A DNA stretch of 64,000 nucleotides from an uncultured Pseudomonadota bacterium (GCA_945952465.1 CAMFIB010000001.1:496001-560000); one strand, 5' to 3'; shown: positions 8,956 to 18,526, counted from the stretch's first letter. Notes: generated from the sequence alone by a model not told the origin. Numbers and translations are program-made.

Positions 8956-10368
8956 ATGAGCGACGATGTGATTTCCCTGGAAACCCGCCCGGCCACCGCA
9001 GCCGCTCCGCGCGTGGGTTTCGTCAGCCTGGGGTGCCCCAAGGCGCTGACCGATTCCGAACTGATCCTGACGCAACTCGGAGCCGAGGGCTACCAGACCT
9101 CCAAGACCTTCGAGGGCGCCGACCTCGTCATCGTCAACACCTGCGGCTTCATCGACGACGCCGTCAAGGAAAGCCTGGACACGATCGGCGAGGCACTGGC
9201 CGCCAACGGCAAGGTCATCGTCACCGGCTGTCTCGGCGCGCGTGCCGGTGACGGCGGCGACAACCTGGTGCGGCAGATGCACCCCAGCGTGCTGGCGGTG
9301 ACCGGCCCGCACGCCACGCAGGAGGTGATGGACGCGGTGCACACGCACCTGCCCAAGCCGCACGACCCGTTCGTCGACCTGGTGCCGGGCGGCTTCGGCA
9401 TCGCCGGCGTCAAACTCACACCGCGCCACTACGCCTACCTGAAGATCAGCGAAGGCTGCAACCACCGCTGCACCTTCTGCATCATCCCCTCGATGCGTGG
9501 TGACCTCGTCAGCCGCCCGATCGGCGATGTGCTGAACGAGGCGCGTGCGCTGTTCGAGGGCGGCGTGAAGGAACTGCTGGTGATCAGCCAGGACACCTCG
9601 GCCTACGGTGTCGACGTGAAATACCGCATGGGCTTCTGGGATGGCAAGCCGGTCAAGACCCGCATGTTGGACCTCGTGCAGCAGCTCGGCGACCTGGCCG
9701 AACCCTATGGCGCCTGGGTGCGCCTGCACTACGTCTACCCCTATCCACACGTCGACGAGGTGGTGCCGCTGATGGCCACCGGCAAGGTGCTGCCGTATCT
9801 GGACGTGCCGTTCCAGCACAGCCACCCCGATGTGCTGCGCCGCATGAAGCGTCCGGCCAGCGGCGAACGCAACCTGGAGCGCATCGCGCGCTGGCGCGAG
9901 CTGTGCCCTGAGCTGGTGGTGCGCAGCACCTTCATCGCCGGCTTCCCGGGTGAGACTGAGGCCGAGTTCGAAGACCTGCTGGCCTTTGTGCGCGAGGCGC
10001 AGATCGACCGGGCCGGCTGTTTCGCCTACAGCGCGGTCGATGGCGCCGTGGCCAACGACATCCCGGGCATGTTGCCGATCGAGTTGCGCGAAGAGCGCCG
10101 CGCGCGGTTCATGGCGGTGGCTGAAGCGGTCTCGACCGAACGCCTGAAGCACCGCATCGGTGCCGACATGCAGGTGCTGGTCGATCATGCCCCGGCGATG
10201 GGCCGCAAGGGCGGCGTTGGCCGCTGTTATGCCGACGCGCCGGAGATCGACGGCACCGTGCGCCTGCTGGCGCCGCGCAAATTCGGCAAGACGCTGAAGG
10301 TGGGTGAGTTCACGCGCGCGCGCATCGTTGGCACCGAAGGCCACGACCTGGTCGCCGAACCCATCTGA
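8956..10368 (+). CDS. rimO: Ribosomal protein S12 methylthiotransferase RimO
   Basis: Radical SAM enzyme that adds a methylthio group to an aspartate of ribosomal protein S12. The 470-residue protein has the N-terminal UPF0004 domain with three cysteines (Cys27 in VSLGCPK, Cys63 in NTCGF, Cys92 in TGCLGAR) for one cluster. The radical SAM motif is C168-x3-C172-x2-C175 (GCNHRCTFC), and a C-terminal TRAM-like domain follows. Length is slightly above the E. coli protein. The start at 8956 has GGGG a few bases upstream. It forms the left border of the PQQ island. Confidence 0.96.
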   Translation: MSDDVISLETRPATAAAPRVGFVSLGCPKALTDSELILTQLGAEGYQTSKTFEGADLVIVNTCGFIDDAVKESLDTIGEALAANGKVIVTGCLGARAGDGGDNLVRQMHPSVLAVTGPHATQEVMDAVHTHLPKPHDPFVDLVPGGFGIAGVKLTPRHYAYLKISEGCNHRCTFCIIPSMRGDLVSRPIGDVLNEARALFEGGVKELLVISQDTSAYGVDVKYRMGFWDGKPVKTRMLDLVQQLGDLAEPYGAWVRLHYVYPYPHVDEVVPLMATGKVLPYLDVPFQHSHPDVLRRMKRPASGERNLERIARWRELCPELVVRSTFIAGFPGETEAEFEDLLAFVREAQIDRAGCFAYSAVDGAVANDIPGMLPIELREERRARFMAVAEAVSTERLKHRIGADMQVLVDHAPAMGRKGGVGRCYADAPEIDGTVRLLAPRKFGKTLKVGEFTRARIVGTEGHDLVAEPI

Positions 10369-10380
10369 GGGTCCGCGCGC

Positions 10381-11010
10381 TCAGGCCTGGATCAAGCCCC
10401 AGCGCAGTGCGATCAGCGTAAGTTCGGCCTGGTTCGCCGCCGTGAGCTTCTGCTTCACGTTGTACAGGTGGGTGCCGATGGTGCTGGACGACAGATTCAG
10501 GTTGTCGGCGATCTGCGCCACCGTCAGTCCCTGCGCCAGTTGCAGGAACACCGCGAATTCCCGCTCGCTGAGCCTTTCAGCCGGATTCGCATCGCCGTCG
10601 ATCTGGGCAATGGCCAGTTTCTGCGCGATTTGCGGGTCAACGTAGCGTTTGCCGGCGGCCACCGTGCGCACTGCGCTGGGCAACGCCTCCGGCGCACCCC
10701 GCTTCGAGAGATAGCCCAGTGCGCCAGCCTTCAGCGCCCGCTGCGGATAGGCCGCTACCTCGTGCGCCGACAGAATCAGCACCCGAGCAGCGGGGTCGTG
10801 GGCCAACAAGCGGCGCAGTGCTTCCAACCCGCCCATGCCGGGCATCGACAGGTCCATCACCACCACGTCGGGCTTGACCCGTGGGTAATCCTGGCAGGCC
10901 TGCTCGCCATCGTCGGCTTCGGCCACCACGTCGATATCTGGTGCGCCGAGCAGCATGCGAAAACCCATGCGCACGATGGCGTGGTCGTCCACGAGCATGA
11001 CGCGGATCAT
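10381..11010 (-). CDS. NarL/FixJ-family response regulator
   Basis: A 209-residue response regulator: receiver domain (1-120) with acidic pocket DD at 8-9, phosphoacceptor Asp53 (VVVMDLSMPG) and Lys in LSKRGAPE, then a LuxR-type helix-turn-helix with GLTVAQIADNLNLSSSTIGTH near 165-185. It overlaps the upstream kinase gene by four bases, which makes a cognate pair very likely. Phosphorylated it should bind DNA as a dimer. Regulated genes are unknown; the nearby pqq operon or the S33 peptidase of the same operon are candidates. Confidence 0.92.
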   Translation of the reverse strand: MIRVMLVDDHAIVRMGFRMLLGAPDIDVVAEADDGEQACQDYPRVKPDVVVMDLSMPGMGGLEALRRLLAHDPAARVLILSAHEVAAYPQRALKAGALGYLSKRGAPEALPSAVRTVAAGKRYVDPQIAQKLAIAQIDGDANPAERLSEREFAVFLQLAQGLTVAQIADNLNLSSSTIGTHLYNVKQKLTAANQAELTLIALRWGLIQA

Positions 11011-12356
11011 GGCTGCCCGCCTTCGACGGGCAACACCGCGCGCAAAACGGTTCCACTGTCCGTCGCTGTCAGCGTGAGGCGACCACCCAACACCTCGACC
11101 CGTTCATTCAACCAACGCAGACCGAAATGGCCAGAATTTCGCCAGTCCCCGGACACGCCTGCGCCGTTGTCGATCACTTCAACCTCCAGCCCGCAACCAG
11201 CCAGGGTCGCACGGGCCGTGACGGCAGTGGCCTGGCCATGACGCAGTGCATTGGTCAGGCCTTCCTGCACGATGCGATAGGCGGGCAGGGCGAGAAGCTC
11301 GGGCACCTCGGATGACAGGCCTGCAATATCGAGAGAGATTTCCACAGTCGGTTGGCTGGCGGCAACGCGGTCGATCAGGTCGCGCAGGGCGTCGGCCAGG
11401 CCCAGGGTCTCAAGCGACATCGGCGCGAGCCGCGGGATCATGCCGTGCATCTGGTCGTAGAGCCGGCCGGCTTCTTCATTGATCACTCGCGCAGCCTGCG
11501 CGGTCTGAGCATCGGCATGCTGGCACCGTTGCGCGACCGATGTGGCCAAGCTGCGGATGGCCGTGACGGATTGGCCCAGCTCATCGTGCAGCGCGCGGGC
11601 GATCTCGCGCCGTTCCGCTTCGATGTGGTGCTCCACGAGCTGAGCCAGTTCCCGCGAGTCAGAGAGCTGCCGCTCTGCTTCAAACGCGCGTTGGCGCGCA
11701 TCAAGGTTGTCTTTCAGCACCGCCGTCATGCGGTTGAATGCAGCACCAATGGCATTGGCCTCGCGGCCTGGCAATGCCGGCAATGCCACGTCGAAATCGC
11801 CTGCTTGCAGGCGCTCCAGGCCGCCGACGATCTGGCGGAACGGCCTGACGGCGCGCCCCATCGCCCAGAACACCAGCAGATTGATGGCCAGCAAGCCTAC
11901 CGCACCGCTAGACGCGAGGAGCACCACGTCGTCCCAGCCATCGAGGATGGCTCGTGACGGATTGGGCTCAATGGTCAATTCACCTTGTGGCAGCTTGATC
12001 ACTTTGCGGTGTGCGGTGGGCAGCAACAGCCGCTCGAACCACTCGGGGGCCTCGCGTCCGGCCTTGTAGGCCGACGGCGGGGATTGGTACAACACCTCGC
12101 CCGCGTTGTCGGTCAGCGTGATCTCATTGGCCCGCACCCGTCCCAACTGATCCAGGAAGCGGACCATGTTGGGCAGGCCTTCCGTTGCATACACCCAGCC
12201 GATGCGGTTCAGCAACTGCGAGGCAACCGCATTGGCGGCCTCGACTTCTTCCCGGACGGAGCGCTGCATGCTTTGGATCTGCAGCGCAATCATGGCGGCA
12301 ACCAGCGAGGCGATCGCGGCGGCCATGATGAGGTTGACTTTCAGCCGTAGGCTCAT
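11007..12356 (-). CDS. Membrane sensor histidine kinase (HisKA_3 type)
   Basis: A 449-residue kinase with a membrane helix at about 9-26, a periplasmic segment (27-143), a second helix at about 144-165, HAMP (about 167-225), and a HisKA_3 dimerisation box with phospho-accepting His257 (REIARALHDELGQS). The HATPase domain has VIDNGAGV and GHFGLRWLNERV. The start at 12356 overlaps the stop of the S33 peptidase gene (ATGA), and its own stop overlaps the response regulator start, so the three genes form one operon. The periplasmic domain is not one I can name; the signal is unknown. Confidence 0.92.
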   Translation of the reverse strand: MSLRLKVNLIMAAAIASLVAAMIALQIQSMQRSVREEVEAANAVASQLLNRIGWVYATEGLPNMVRFLDQLGRVRANEITLTDNAGEVLYQSPPSAYKAGREAPEWFERLLLPTAHRKVIKLPQGELTIEPNPSRAILDGWDDVVLLASSGAVGLLAINLLVFWAMGRAVRPFRQIVGGLERLQAGDFDVALPALPGREANAIGAAFNRMTAVLKDNLDARQRAFEAERQLSDSRELAQLVEHHIEAERREIARALHDELGQSVTAIRSLATSVAQRCQHADAQTAQAARVINEEAGRLYDQMHGMIPRLAPMSLETLGLADALRDLIDRVAASQPTVEISLDIAGLSSEVPELLALPAYRIVQEGLTNALRHGQATAVTARATLAGCGLEVEVIDNGAGVSGDWRNSGHFGLRWLNERVEVLGGRLTLTATDSGTVLRAVLPVEGGQP

Positions 12357-13327
12357 GCGCACAAGCTCCGGAAACAACCGATTGCCACGAAGGAGGCCAG
12401 TCCTTGCTGGAGAGCTTCCACCATGTCAGGGTGGAAAGGATCATGCCCCGCGCCGGCAATCGTTCGCCACTCACTGCCGGCGAAATGTGCCTGAACGTTC
12501 CGGGCCGCATCCATGCGACACAGCTGGTCGAGTTCGCCGTGCAGGAACAAGGCCGGCACCCCCTGCAGCTTTGCGGCGATGGTGGCCAACTCATCGCGCT
12601 TCATCCAACATCCGCGTGCCAGATAGTGGGCCTGCACGCGGTAGCGGTCGATGGCGAGCGTGAGGTCGGCGTCCGCCCTGTCTACCGGTGCATCTGTGCC
12701 CGCCAAAGCCCGTTCCCAGCTTTGCCAGGCGTGGACCACACGGGTTTGGAGCGGCAGGTCACTGCCAGCGAAAACATCGGCAAGCCAGGGAACCAGTTGA
12801 TCGAGCCGATCGCGCGGGGCTACCTGCCTCCAATTTTCCCAAGCGGTCTGGTTCACCTCGCGAGCTCCCTGGAAGACCCATTTCAGCTCGTGTTCATCCG
12901 GCACGAACAGGCCGCGCAGAACCAAGCCTGAGATGGCGTGCCCATGCTGTCCGGCATAGGCCAGTGCCAGGGTGGCGCCCCAGGATCCGCCCACGACGAG
13001 CCACCGGTCGATCTCCAGGTGCCTACGCAACGATTCGATGTCATCGATCAGATCTTGCGTCGTGTTGGCGGCGAGACCGCCACGCGGTGTGCTGTCGCCG
13101 CAACCGCGCTGATCGTACGCAATCACGCGGAAGGGGCCGCTTCGCAACACCTGCTCGCACAGCCTGGGGGACCGCTGTGACCCAGGGCCGCCGTGCACCA
13201 TCAGCACGGTGTGTGAAGCGCCTGCAGGCCGGACGTCCTCCCATTGCATCGTGTGGCTACCCGTCAGGGTGAGTTGACCGGTTTGGCGGACAGGCGAGGG
13301 GGGCAGGGGCGGCAAGCCGGTTCTCAT
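12353..13327 (-). CDS. S33-family peptidase (prolyl iminopeptidase-like alpha/beta hydrolase)
   Basis: A 324-residue alpha/beta hydrolase with the S33 signature: oxyanion HGGPG (about residue 46), DQRGCGDS, nucleophile GGSWG (about 114), and C-terminal acid and His in ELDQLCRMD and GAGHDPFHPD. Prolyl iminopeptidases remove N-terminal proline from peptides. It lacks a signal peptide. It is first in an operon with a two-component pair and divergent from pqqA, 214 bases away. No M16-type pqqF/pqqG protease gene is in the window, so a part in processing PqqA is conceivable but unproven. The ATG at 13327 is the only start that gives the full family length. Confidence 0.88.
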   Translation of the reverse strand: MRTGLPPLPPSPVRQTGQLTLTGSHTMQWEDVRPAGASHTVLMVHGGPGSQRSPRLCEQVLRSGPFRVIAYDQRGCGDSTPRGGLAANTTQDLIDDIESLRRHLEIDRWLVVGGSWGATLALAYAGQHGHAISGLVLRGLFVPDEHELKWVFQGAREVNQTAWENWRQVAPRDRLDQLVPWLADVFAGSDLPLQTRVVHAWQSWERALAGTDAPVDRADADLTLAIDRYRVQAHYLARGCWMKRDELATIAAKLQGVPALFLHGELDQLCRMDAARNVQAHFAGSEWRTIAGAGHDPFHPDMVEALQQGLASFVAIGCFRSLCA

Positions 13328-13541
13328 GCGGAAATGCTAGCAGCGGAAAGCCTGCTTACTCCGTCTTGGCTCCACCACATTCTTCGGCCAAAGCACATCT
13401 CCCGCGATTCATGAAAATCATGAGGCTTCATTCAATGGGCCGACCGTGCGCCGGCGGGGTGGTCTCGATATCCTTCTTTGGAACGCGCAAATGCCGTTTC
13501 ATGGGGCCTAGGCTCCGTGCCCTCAACTTAGGAGATATCAC

Positions 13542-13616
13542 ATGATCTGGGAAACCCCGAAGGCCAGCGACTTCCGTTTCGGCTTCGAAATCACGATGTA
13601 CGTCGCCGCCCGCTGA
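13542..13616 (+). CDS. pqqA: PQQ precursor peptide PqqA
   Basis: A 24-residue ribosomal peptide, MIWETPKASDFRFGFEITMY then VAAR, that is the substrate for PQQ. It carries Glu16 and Tyr20 in the invariant E-x3-Y arrangement whose side chains are joined by PqqE. A strong TTAGGAG ribosome-binding site lies eight bases before the ATG. It is first in the pqqABCDE operon and is followed by a hairpin, an arrangement that usually gives more pqqA transcript than downstream transcript. The 214 bases upstream, shared with the S33 peptidase gene, contain no convincing sigma-54 site, unlike the other units of the island. Confidence 0.97.
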   Translation: MIWETPKASDFRFGFEITMYVAAR

Positions 13617-13633
13617 TTCAGCGCGCGCTTCCT

Positions 13634-13655
13634 GCAAAGCCCGCGAGAGCGGGCT
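13634..13655 (+). terminator. Attenuator-like hairpin between pqqA and pqqB
   Basis: AAAGCCCGC-GAGA-GCGGGCTTT is a perfect 9-bp stem with a 4-base loop, followed by GTTGCTTG rather than a full T-run. It lies 18 bases after the pqqA stop. It may end part of the transcripts or stabilise the short pqqA message. Confidence 0.7.
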
Positions 13656-13716
13656 TTGTTGCTTGAGCGGGTTTTGCCTGGCAAAACCTCGAGAAATACA
13701 ACCACCAGTAAGCACA

Positions 13717-14631
13717 ATGCAGGTCAGAGTTTTGGGTTCCGCCGCTGGCGGCGGTTTTCCGCAGTGGAACTGCAATTGCCGCAACTGCGCCGGCGTGCGC
13801 TCTGGCGCAGTAAAAGCGACGGCCCGCACGCAGTCGTCGATCATCGTGTCGGGCAATGGGATTGACTGGGCGCTGATCAATGCGTCACCCGACATCCTGG
13901 CGCAAATCCGCGCAACGCCAGCGCTTCAGCCGAACCGCGGTACCCGCGACACCGGCATTGCCGGCGTCTTGCTCATGGACGGTCAGGTCGATCATTCCAC
14001 GGGTCTGTACATGCTGCGTGAGCGTGGCCGGCCTTTGCCGCTGTGGTGCGCGGATCCGGTTTACGAAGATCTCACACAGGGCAACCCCATTCTTAAGGTG
14101 CTTGAGCACTATTGCGGAGTCGAGCGTCACGGCATTCCGCTGGACGACACCCCTTTCGCCATCGATGGCGTGGAGGGGGTGCGTTTCTCCGCCATTCCTT
14201 TAGCCAGCAAGGCCGCGCCCTATTCCCCGCACCGCGAACAATCGGTCGATGGCGACAACATGGGCCTGACACTGATGGCTGAGAGCGGCCGCAGGGTGTT
14301 CTATGCGCCGGGGCTCGGCGCCCGCGACGGGCGCGTCGACGCCATGATGAGGCGAGCCGATGTGGTCATGGTCGATGGAACCTTCTGGACCGACGACGAG
14401 ATGGTGGCCCTCGGCTTCAGCAAAAAGACCGGCCGCAGCATCGGCCACCTGCCGCAGAGCGGGCCGGGTGGCATGCTCGAGTGGCTGGATTCGCTGCCGC
14501 CCGGTACGCGCAAGATTCTGATCCACATCAACAACACCAATCCCATCCTTGACGAGGATTCACCACAGCGCCATGTGCTCACCGCGCACGGCGTGGAGGT
14601 GGCTGTCGACGGCATGGCCTTCGAACTCTGA
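13717..14631 (+). CDS. pqqB: PQQ biosynthesis protein PqqB
   Basis: A 304-residue metallo-beta-lactamase-fold protein of PQQ synthesis, implicated in hydroxylating a pathway intermediate in the cytoplasm. It opens [19 protein letters not shown], the PqqB hallmark, and contains the NCNCRNC cysteine cluster near 19-25. Further on are [20 protein letters not shown] and [13 protein letters not shown]. The ATG at 13717 is chosen because the conserved family N-terminus begins there. The gene runs into pqqC, whose start is unusual. Confidence 0.97.
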   Translation: MQVRVLGSAAGGGFPQWNCNCRNCAGVRSGAVKATARTQSSIIVSGNGIDWALINASPDILAQIRATPALQPNRGTRDTGIAGVLLMDGQVDHSTGLYMLRERGRPLPLWCADPVYEDLTQGNPILKVLEHYCGVERHGIPLDDTPFAIDGVEGVRFSAIPLASKAAPYSPHREQSVDGDNMGLTLMAESGRRVFYAPGLGARDGRVDAMMRRADVVMVDGTFWTDDEMVALGFSKKTGRSIGHLPQSGPGGMLEWLDSLPPGTRKILIHINNTNPILDEDSPQRHVLTAHGVEVAVDGMAFEL

Positions 14632-15406
14632 ACCGGTCAGCTGGAGCAACATCATCGCCCTCATCGATTCCTCCCTTGCGCCGACGCGCGCACCGAATGA
14701 CGAGCCGGCCTGGACGCCGGAAGAGTTTGAAGCTCGCCTGCGTGAGAAAGGCAAGGCTTACCACATCCATCACCCCTACAACGTGATGCTGAACACGGGC
14801 AAAGCGACGCCGGAGCAAATCCGTGGCTGGGTGGCCAATCGCTTCTACTACCAGGTGGCCATTCCGGTGAAAGACGGCGCGGTTTTGTCGAACTGCCCCG
14901 ACCCGACCGTCCGCAAGGGCTGGGTGCAGCGCATTCTGGACCACGACGGGTTCGAAATTGGTGGCACTCGTGATGCCGGCGGCATCGAGGCTTGGATCGG
15001 CCTGGGCGTCGCGACGGGCCTGACCCGTGAAGAGATTGTCGATCTGCGCCACGTGGTGCCGGCAATGCGTTTCGCGGTAGACGCCTATGTCAATTTCGCG
15101 CGCCGCGCGCCGTGGCAAGAGGCGGTCTGTTCATCATTGACGGAAATGTTCGCCCCCGAGATCCACAAGCAGCGGCTGGCGAATTGGCCTGAGCACTATC
15201 CCTGGATCGAGACGGCCGGATTGACCTATTTCCGCCAGCGCGTGAGCCAGGCGCGACGCGATGTTGAACAAGGCCTCGCGATCACGATTCGTCATTTCAA
15301 GACACGGGAGTCCCAGGAGCGCGCGCTTGATATCCTGCAGTTCAAGCTCGACATCTTGTGGGCGATGAGCGACGCGATGGCCAACCGCTATGGGGTCCAG
15401 TCATGA
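14573..15406 (+). CDS. pqqC: PQQ synthase PqqC (start uncertain)
   Basis: PqqC catalyses the last, oxygen-dependent step of PQQ synthesis (ring closure and eight-electron oxidation). Family sequence runs from about 14699 ([16 protein letters not shown]), through [11 protein letters not shown] and [12 protein letters not shown], to the end. The only in-frame ATG is at 14573, inside pqqB; it would add about 26 residues that read like out-of-frame pqqB. A GGAG at 14643-14646 is followed by ATC at 14651, which would give about 251 residues, the normal PqqC length, but needs a rare start codon. TTG 14549 is another option. The stop overlaps pqqD (ATGA). Confidence 0.95.
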   Translation: MCSPRTAWRWLSTAWPSNSEPVSWSNIIALIDSSLAPTRAPNDEPAWTPEEFEARLREKGKAYHIHHPYNVMLNTGKATPEQIRGWVANRFYYQVAIPVKDGAVLSNCPDPTVRKGWVQRILDHDGFEIGGTRDAGGIEAWIGLGVATGLTREEIVDLRHVVPAMRFAVDAYVNFARRAPWQEAVCSSLTEMFAPEIHKQRLANWPEHYPWIETAGLTYFRQRVSQARRDVEQGLAITIRHFKTRESQERALDILQFKLDILWAMSDAMANRYGVQS

Positions 15407-15681
15407 GCGCCGATGTTGTGTTGCTGTCGCGGCCTCGTATTGGCCCGGGGTTCCGGCTCCAGTGGGAAGAGGCTCAATCTTCTTGGGTGCTGTTGTACCC
15501 CGAAGGCATGGTCAAGCTCAATCGCAGCGCCGGGGAAATACTGAACCGGCTCGACGGGCGGCGGACCGTGAGCGACGCAGTGGTCGAATTGGAGACTGCC
15601 TTCGGCGTTGGAGGCTTGCAATCGGAAGTCCTGTCATTTCTTGAAATCGCCCGAGCGCAGAAATGGGTGGTGGCGGCATGA
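15403..15681 (+). CDS. pqqD: PqqA-binding protein PqqD
   Basis: A 92-residue RiPP recognition protein that binds PqqA and delivers it to PqqE. The sequence has the PqqD pattern: [40 protein letters not shown] and a helical C-terminus. Start at 15403 overlaps the pqqC stop and its own stop overlaps the pqqE start, both ATGA, so translation is probably coupled. Length is normal for the family. Confidence 0.96.
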   Translation: MSADVVLLSRPRIGPGFRLQWEEAQSSWVLLYPEGMVKLNRSAGEILNRLDGRRTVSDAVVELETAFGVGGLQSEVLSFLEIARAQKWVVAA

Positions 15682-16823
15682 CCGGGGCGGCAACCTCCTC
15701 GTTGGTCGGCCCGCCGCTGTGGCTGCTGGCCGAGGTCACTTACCGATGCCCGTTGCACTGTGCGTTCTGCTACAACCCGGTCGATTTCGCGCGCCACGAA
15801 GACGAGTTGTCCACGGCTGACTGGCTGCGCGTGCTGCGGGAGGCCCGGGAGTTGGGTGCCGTGCAATGCGGGTTCTCCGGCGGCGAGCCGCTGGTTCGGG
15901 ACGATCTGGAGGAACTGATAGCCGAAGCGCGCCGGCTCGGCTATTACACCAATTTGCTCACTTCAGGCGTCGGCCTGACACCCGATCGCGCCAAGGCATT
16001 GCGTGAGGCGGGCCTTGACCACGTTCAGTTGTCGTTTCAGGACTCGACCCGCGAGATGAACGACTTTCTCTCGCACACCAAAACCTTCGATCTGAAGCAG
16101 CGTGTGGCCAAGCTGATCAAGGCCAACGGATGGCCCATGGTGATGAATGTGGTGATCCATCGCATGAACATCGATCACATCGGCCGCATCATTGACATGG
16201 CAGAAGAGCTCGGTGCCGAATACATCGAATTGGCAAACACCCAGTATTACTCCTGGGCGCTGGAGAATCGGGACCAGCTGTTGCCGACCCGCCGGCAACT
16301 GCAGCAAGCGGAAGCGATTGTCGAAGCGAAGCGCAAGGCATTGGGCGACCGGATGCGGCTCTTTTTCGTTGCGCCCGACTACCATGACAACCAACCGAAG
16401 AAATGCGTCAACGGTTGGGGCAACATGTTTTTGACAGTGACGCCAGACGGTGCGGCATTGCCATGTCACACCGCTCGCATGCTGCCCGGCCTCACCTTCC
16501 CCAATGTGAAAACGTCAAGCATAGGGGAAGCCTGGTTCGACTCCGACGGCTTCAACCGTTTCCGTGGTACCGGCTGGATGAAAGAGCCTTGCTCAAGCTG
16601 CGAGCACAAGGAGCGCGACCTTGGCGGATGCCGGTGCCAAGCCTACGCATTGGCGAACGACCCTGCAGTTGCCGATCCGGTATGCCCGAAAAGTCCGCAT
16701 CACGGGGTTGTCGCGGAAGCCGTGGCGCGGGCCGAAGTGCCGCAGGTGATTGTGAAACCGCTTGTATTCCGAGATCCGAAGAATTCCCGCCGCCTGACGG
16801 CCATCGCAAATGCGGTGGATTAA
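15678..16823 (+). CDS. pqqE: PqqA peptide cyclase PqqE (radical SAM)
   Basis: Radical SAM enzyme that links Glu16 and Tyr20 of PqqA by a carbon-carbon bond. The 381-residue protein has the CxxxCxxC motif in TYRCPLHCAFCYNP (about residues 24-31), the GGEPL motif, and a C-terminal SPASM domain. Its auxiliary-cluster cysteines fall in KKCVNGWG, LPCHTARMLPG, EPCSSCEHKERDLGGCRCQA and DPVCPKS. It is last in the operon; its stop overlaps the stop of the convergent histidine kinase gene by four bases, so there is no room for a terminator. Confidence 0.97.
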   Translation: MTGAATSSLVGPPLWLLAEVTYRCPLHCAFCYNPVDFARHEDELSTADWLRVLREARELGAVQCGFSGGEPLVRDDLEELIAEARRLGYYTNLLTSGVGLTPDRAKALREAGLDHVQLSFQDSTREMNDFLSHTKTFDLKQRVAKLIKANGWPMVMNVVIHRMNIDHIGRIIDMAEELGAEYIELANTQYYSWALENRDQLLPTRRQLQQAEAIVEAKRKALGDRMRLFFVAPDYHDNQPKKCVNGWGNMFLTVTPDGAALPCHTARMLPGLTFPNVKTSSIGEAWFDSDGFNRFRGTGWMKEPCSSCEHKERDLGGCRCQAYALANDPAVADPVCPKSPHHGVVAEAVARAEVPQVIVKPLVFRDPKNSRRLTAIANAVD

Positions 16824-18220
16824 TTCGTTTCTTGGAGGATCGGTTTCATTGCGGTGAAGTCGGCATCGTTTGGAATCGGCACCCTGGCACCGAGCGTGAT
16901 GCCCGGCTGGTGCGCTTCGATCTCGAAAGTGCCGCCAATGGACCAAATGCGTTCCCGCATTCCCGCCAGTCCGTTGCCGGTGCCCAGCGCTTTTGGCAAG
17001 CTGTCGATGCCGCGGCCGTTGTCGTAGACAGACCAGACCAGAGCATCGCCCTCGCGAACGATGATGACCGAGACCTCCGTAGCGGAAGCATGGCGAGCGA
17101 TGTTGGTCAATGCTTCTTGCGTGATCCGATAAAGGGCCAGCAGCACGGTTTCATGGATCGGTTGCTGGCCGATGTCCAGTGTCAGATCAAACTGTTGTCG
17201 GGTGCCGGGGGTTTCTCGCCAGCCATCCACCAGCAACTTCACCAGTCTCTCGAATTCCCCGGTGTCGAGCCGATGACCCGGTCCGTGGGGCCGGAGTCGT
17301 CCGAGGAGATCGCGCACCTCCTTCTGGATGCTGGTGGTCGCTTCGTTGATGTCGGAGAGAGCGTCGCGCGATTCTGAATCGAGCGTCGATGCCTTGGATA
17401 AATAACCGGCATTCATTCGGATGACGGTCAGCTTCTGGCCGAGTTCATCGTGCAGTTCGCGCGCGAGGTGCGCACGCTCTTCTTCCTGAAGGCTGAGCAG
17501 TTTGATGCTGAGCAATTTACGGGAGGACTCAAGGTCAGTCAAAGATTGGGCGAGCTGGTTGACGGCCTGTCCGACAACACGAATTTCATTGATTGGCGAG
17601 GGCGGCATGCGGGCTGAGTAGTCGCGCCTGCCCATTTGCGCCAAGATGCCCAGAAGACGGTTGACTGGGCGCATCGCGCGGCTGAGTGCGAGGGTCGTCC
17701 CAATCACCAGCGCCAGCGTCAGTGCCATCATCATGACCAACAAGCCAAGCAGATTTTCTGCGGCCTCCTGTTGCTCGCTGACGAAATTCGGACTCAACAG
17801 GACGGTCCAACGGAGGCCGTCGCTTCTCTGCAATTCCCAACTCACCGTATCCGTCTCACGGGCGGTGCGATGGTTGAAGCTGGCCAACCACTCCCCCACT
17901 CTCTGCGAGGCCTGACCAGAGTATCGGGGCTCGGACTTCATGACGGATTGATTCGCCGAATCCCGCAGCTCGAATTGCACATGGCGAAGATCGTCTGACT
18001 GTGCGAGCTCGCGAATTTTCTCAAGCACTGTTGGAACGCGGCTGGCCGGGGCGACCTGCAATTCGTACAGCCCTGCGGTCAGGAGCTGCATTTGCCGTGC
18101 GCCCTGTCCCTCAGAGCGAATGTCATGAACGGCCTGTGCCACCGCAATGGCGGCAAATATCAACAGGCAACCGGCCGTCACAACCAGAATGCGACCCGCG
18201 AGATAGTGCTTCAACTGCAT
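16820..18220 (-). CDS. Orphan membrane sensor histidine kinase
   Basis: A 466-residue kinase: membrane helix at about 11-30, periplasmic segment 31-155 with no motif I can name, second helix at about 157-179, and HAMP. The HisKA_3 box has His257 (AHLARELHDELGQKL), and the HATPase domain has YDNGRGID and GNGLAGMRERI. No response regulator lies next to it; the lone regulator at 36727 is a possible partner. Position between pqqE and the porin suggests that it senses alcohol oxidation, in the manner of ExaD or PedS2 kinases. A -24/-12 promoter match lies 67 bases upstream. Confidence 0.9.
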   Translation of the reverse strand: MQLKHYLAGRILVVTAGCLLIFAAIAVAQAVHDIRSEGQGARQMQLLTAGLYELQVAPASRVPTVLEKIRELAQSDDLRHVQFELRDSANQSVMKSEPRYSGQASQRVGEWLASFNHRTARETDTVSWELQRSDGLRWTVLLSPNFVSEQQEAAENLLGLLVMMMALTLALVIGTTLALSRAMRPVNRLLGILAQMGRRDYSARMPPSPINEIRVVGQAVNQLAQSLTDLESSRKLLSIKLLSLQEEERAHLARELHDELGQKLTVIRMNAGYLSKASTLDSESRDALSDINEATTSIQKEVRDLLGRLRPHGPGHRLDTGEFERLVKLLVDGWRETPGTRQQFDLTLDIGQQPIHETVLLALYRITQEALTNIARHASATEVSVIIVREGDALVWSVYDNGRGIDSLPKALGTGNGLAGMRERIWSIGGTFEIEAHQPGITLGARVPIPNDADFTAMKPILQETN

Positions 18221-18286
18221 GGTGCTGGATCAAGCAAGTGACCGGCCAACCTCAACAGACGTTTTTCGTCCCTTTCTTGGTCAAAT

Positions 18287-18302
18287 TGCGGAACCTGTGC
18301 CA
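18287..18302 (-). promoter_or_regulatory. Sigma-54 promoter match for the histidine kinase
   Basis: On the minus strand TGGCACAGGTTCCGCA: perfect -24 half (TGGCAC), ten bases between the GG and GC pairs, weaker -12 half (CCGC). It would start transcription roughly 55 bases before the ATG at 18220. A second match, TGGCCGGTCACTTGCT at 18233-18248, sits too close to the start codon for a normal leader. Confidence 0.5.
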
Positions 18303-18510
18303 AGTGTTCACTTAATTTGTCCCATTTTGTGACGTTTCACGGTGTCCGCTGCTGCGGGTTGTGTACCTGACTGGTTGACCAAAAATTGCGGCGCGGAATA
18401 ATAGCCAGTATTGAAATTTTCTGCAATTCTTCTCACGAAATCCGTTTCTCGCCTGTTCCCTTTTTGAAACACTGAGGGCTTCTCGTCGCGGTGCAAAGGA
18501 TCTCCAAATC

Positions 18511-18526
18511 AGGCACGGGAATTGCG
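18511..18526 (+). promoter_or_regulatory. Sigma-54 promoter of the porin
   Basis: AGGCACGGGAATTGCG matches TGGCACG-N4-TTGCW with the exact GG-N10-GC spacing. It lies 64 bases before the porin ATG. Confidence 0.7.

Noticed and set aside
13478-13496. Sigma-54-like sequence upstream of pqqA (TTTGGAACGCGCAAATGCC)
   Set aside because: GG and GC are 11 bases apart rather than 10, and the -24 half is poor, so pqqA is not assigned to the regulon.
18233-18248. TGGCCGGTCACTTGCT on the minus strand, a ten-of-twelve sigma-54 match before the orphan kinase
   Set aside because: It would place the transcript start at the start codon. The match at 18287 leaves a normal leader and was preferred.
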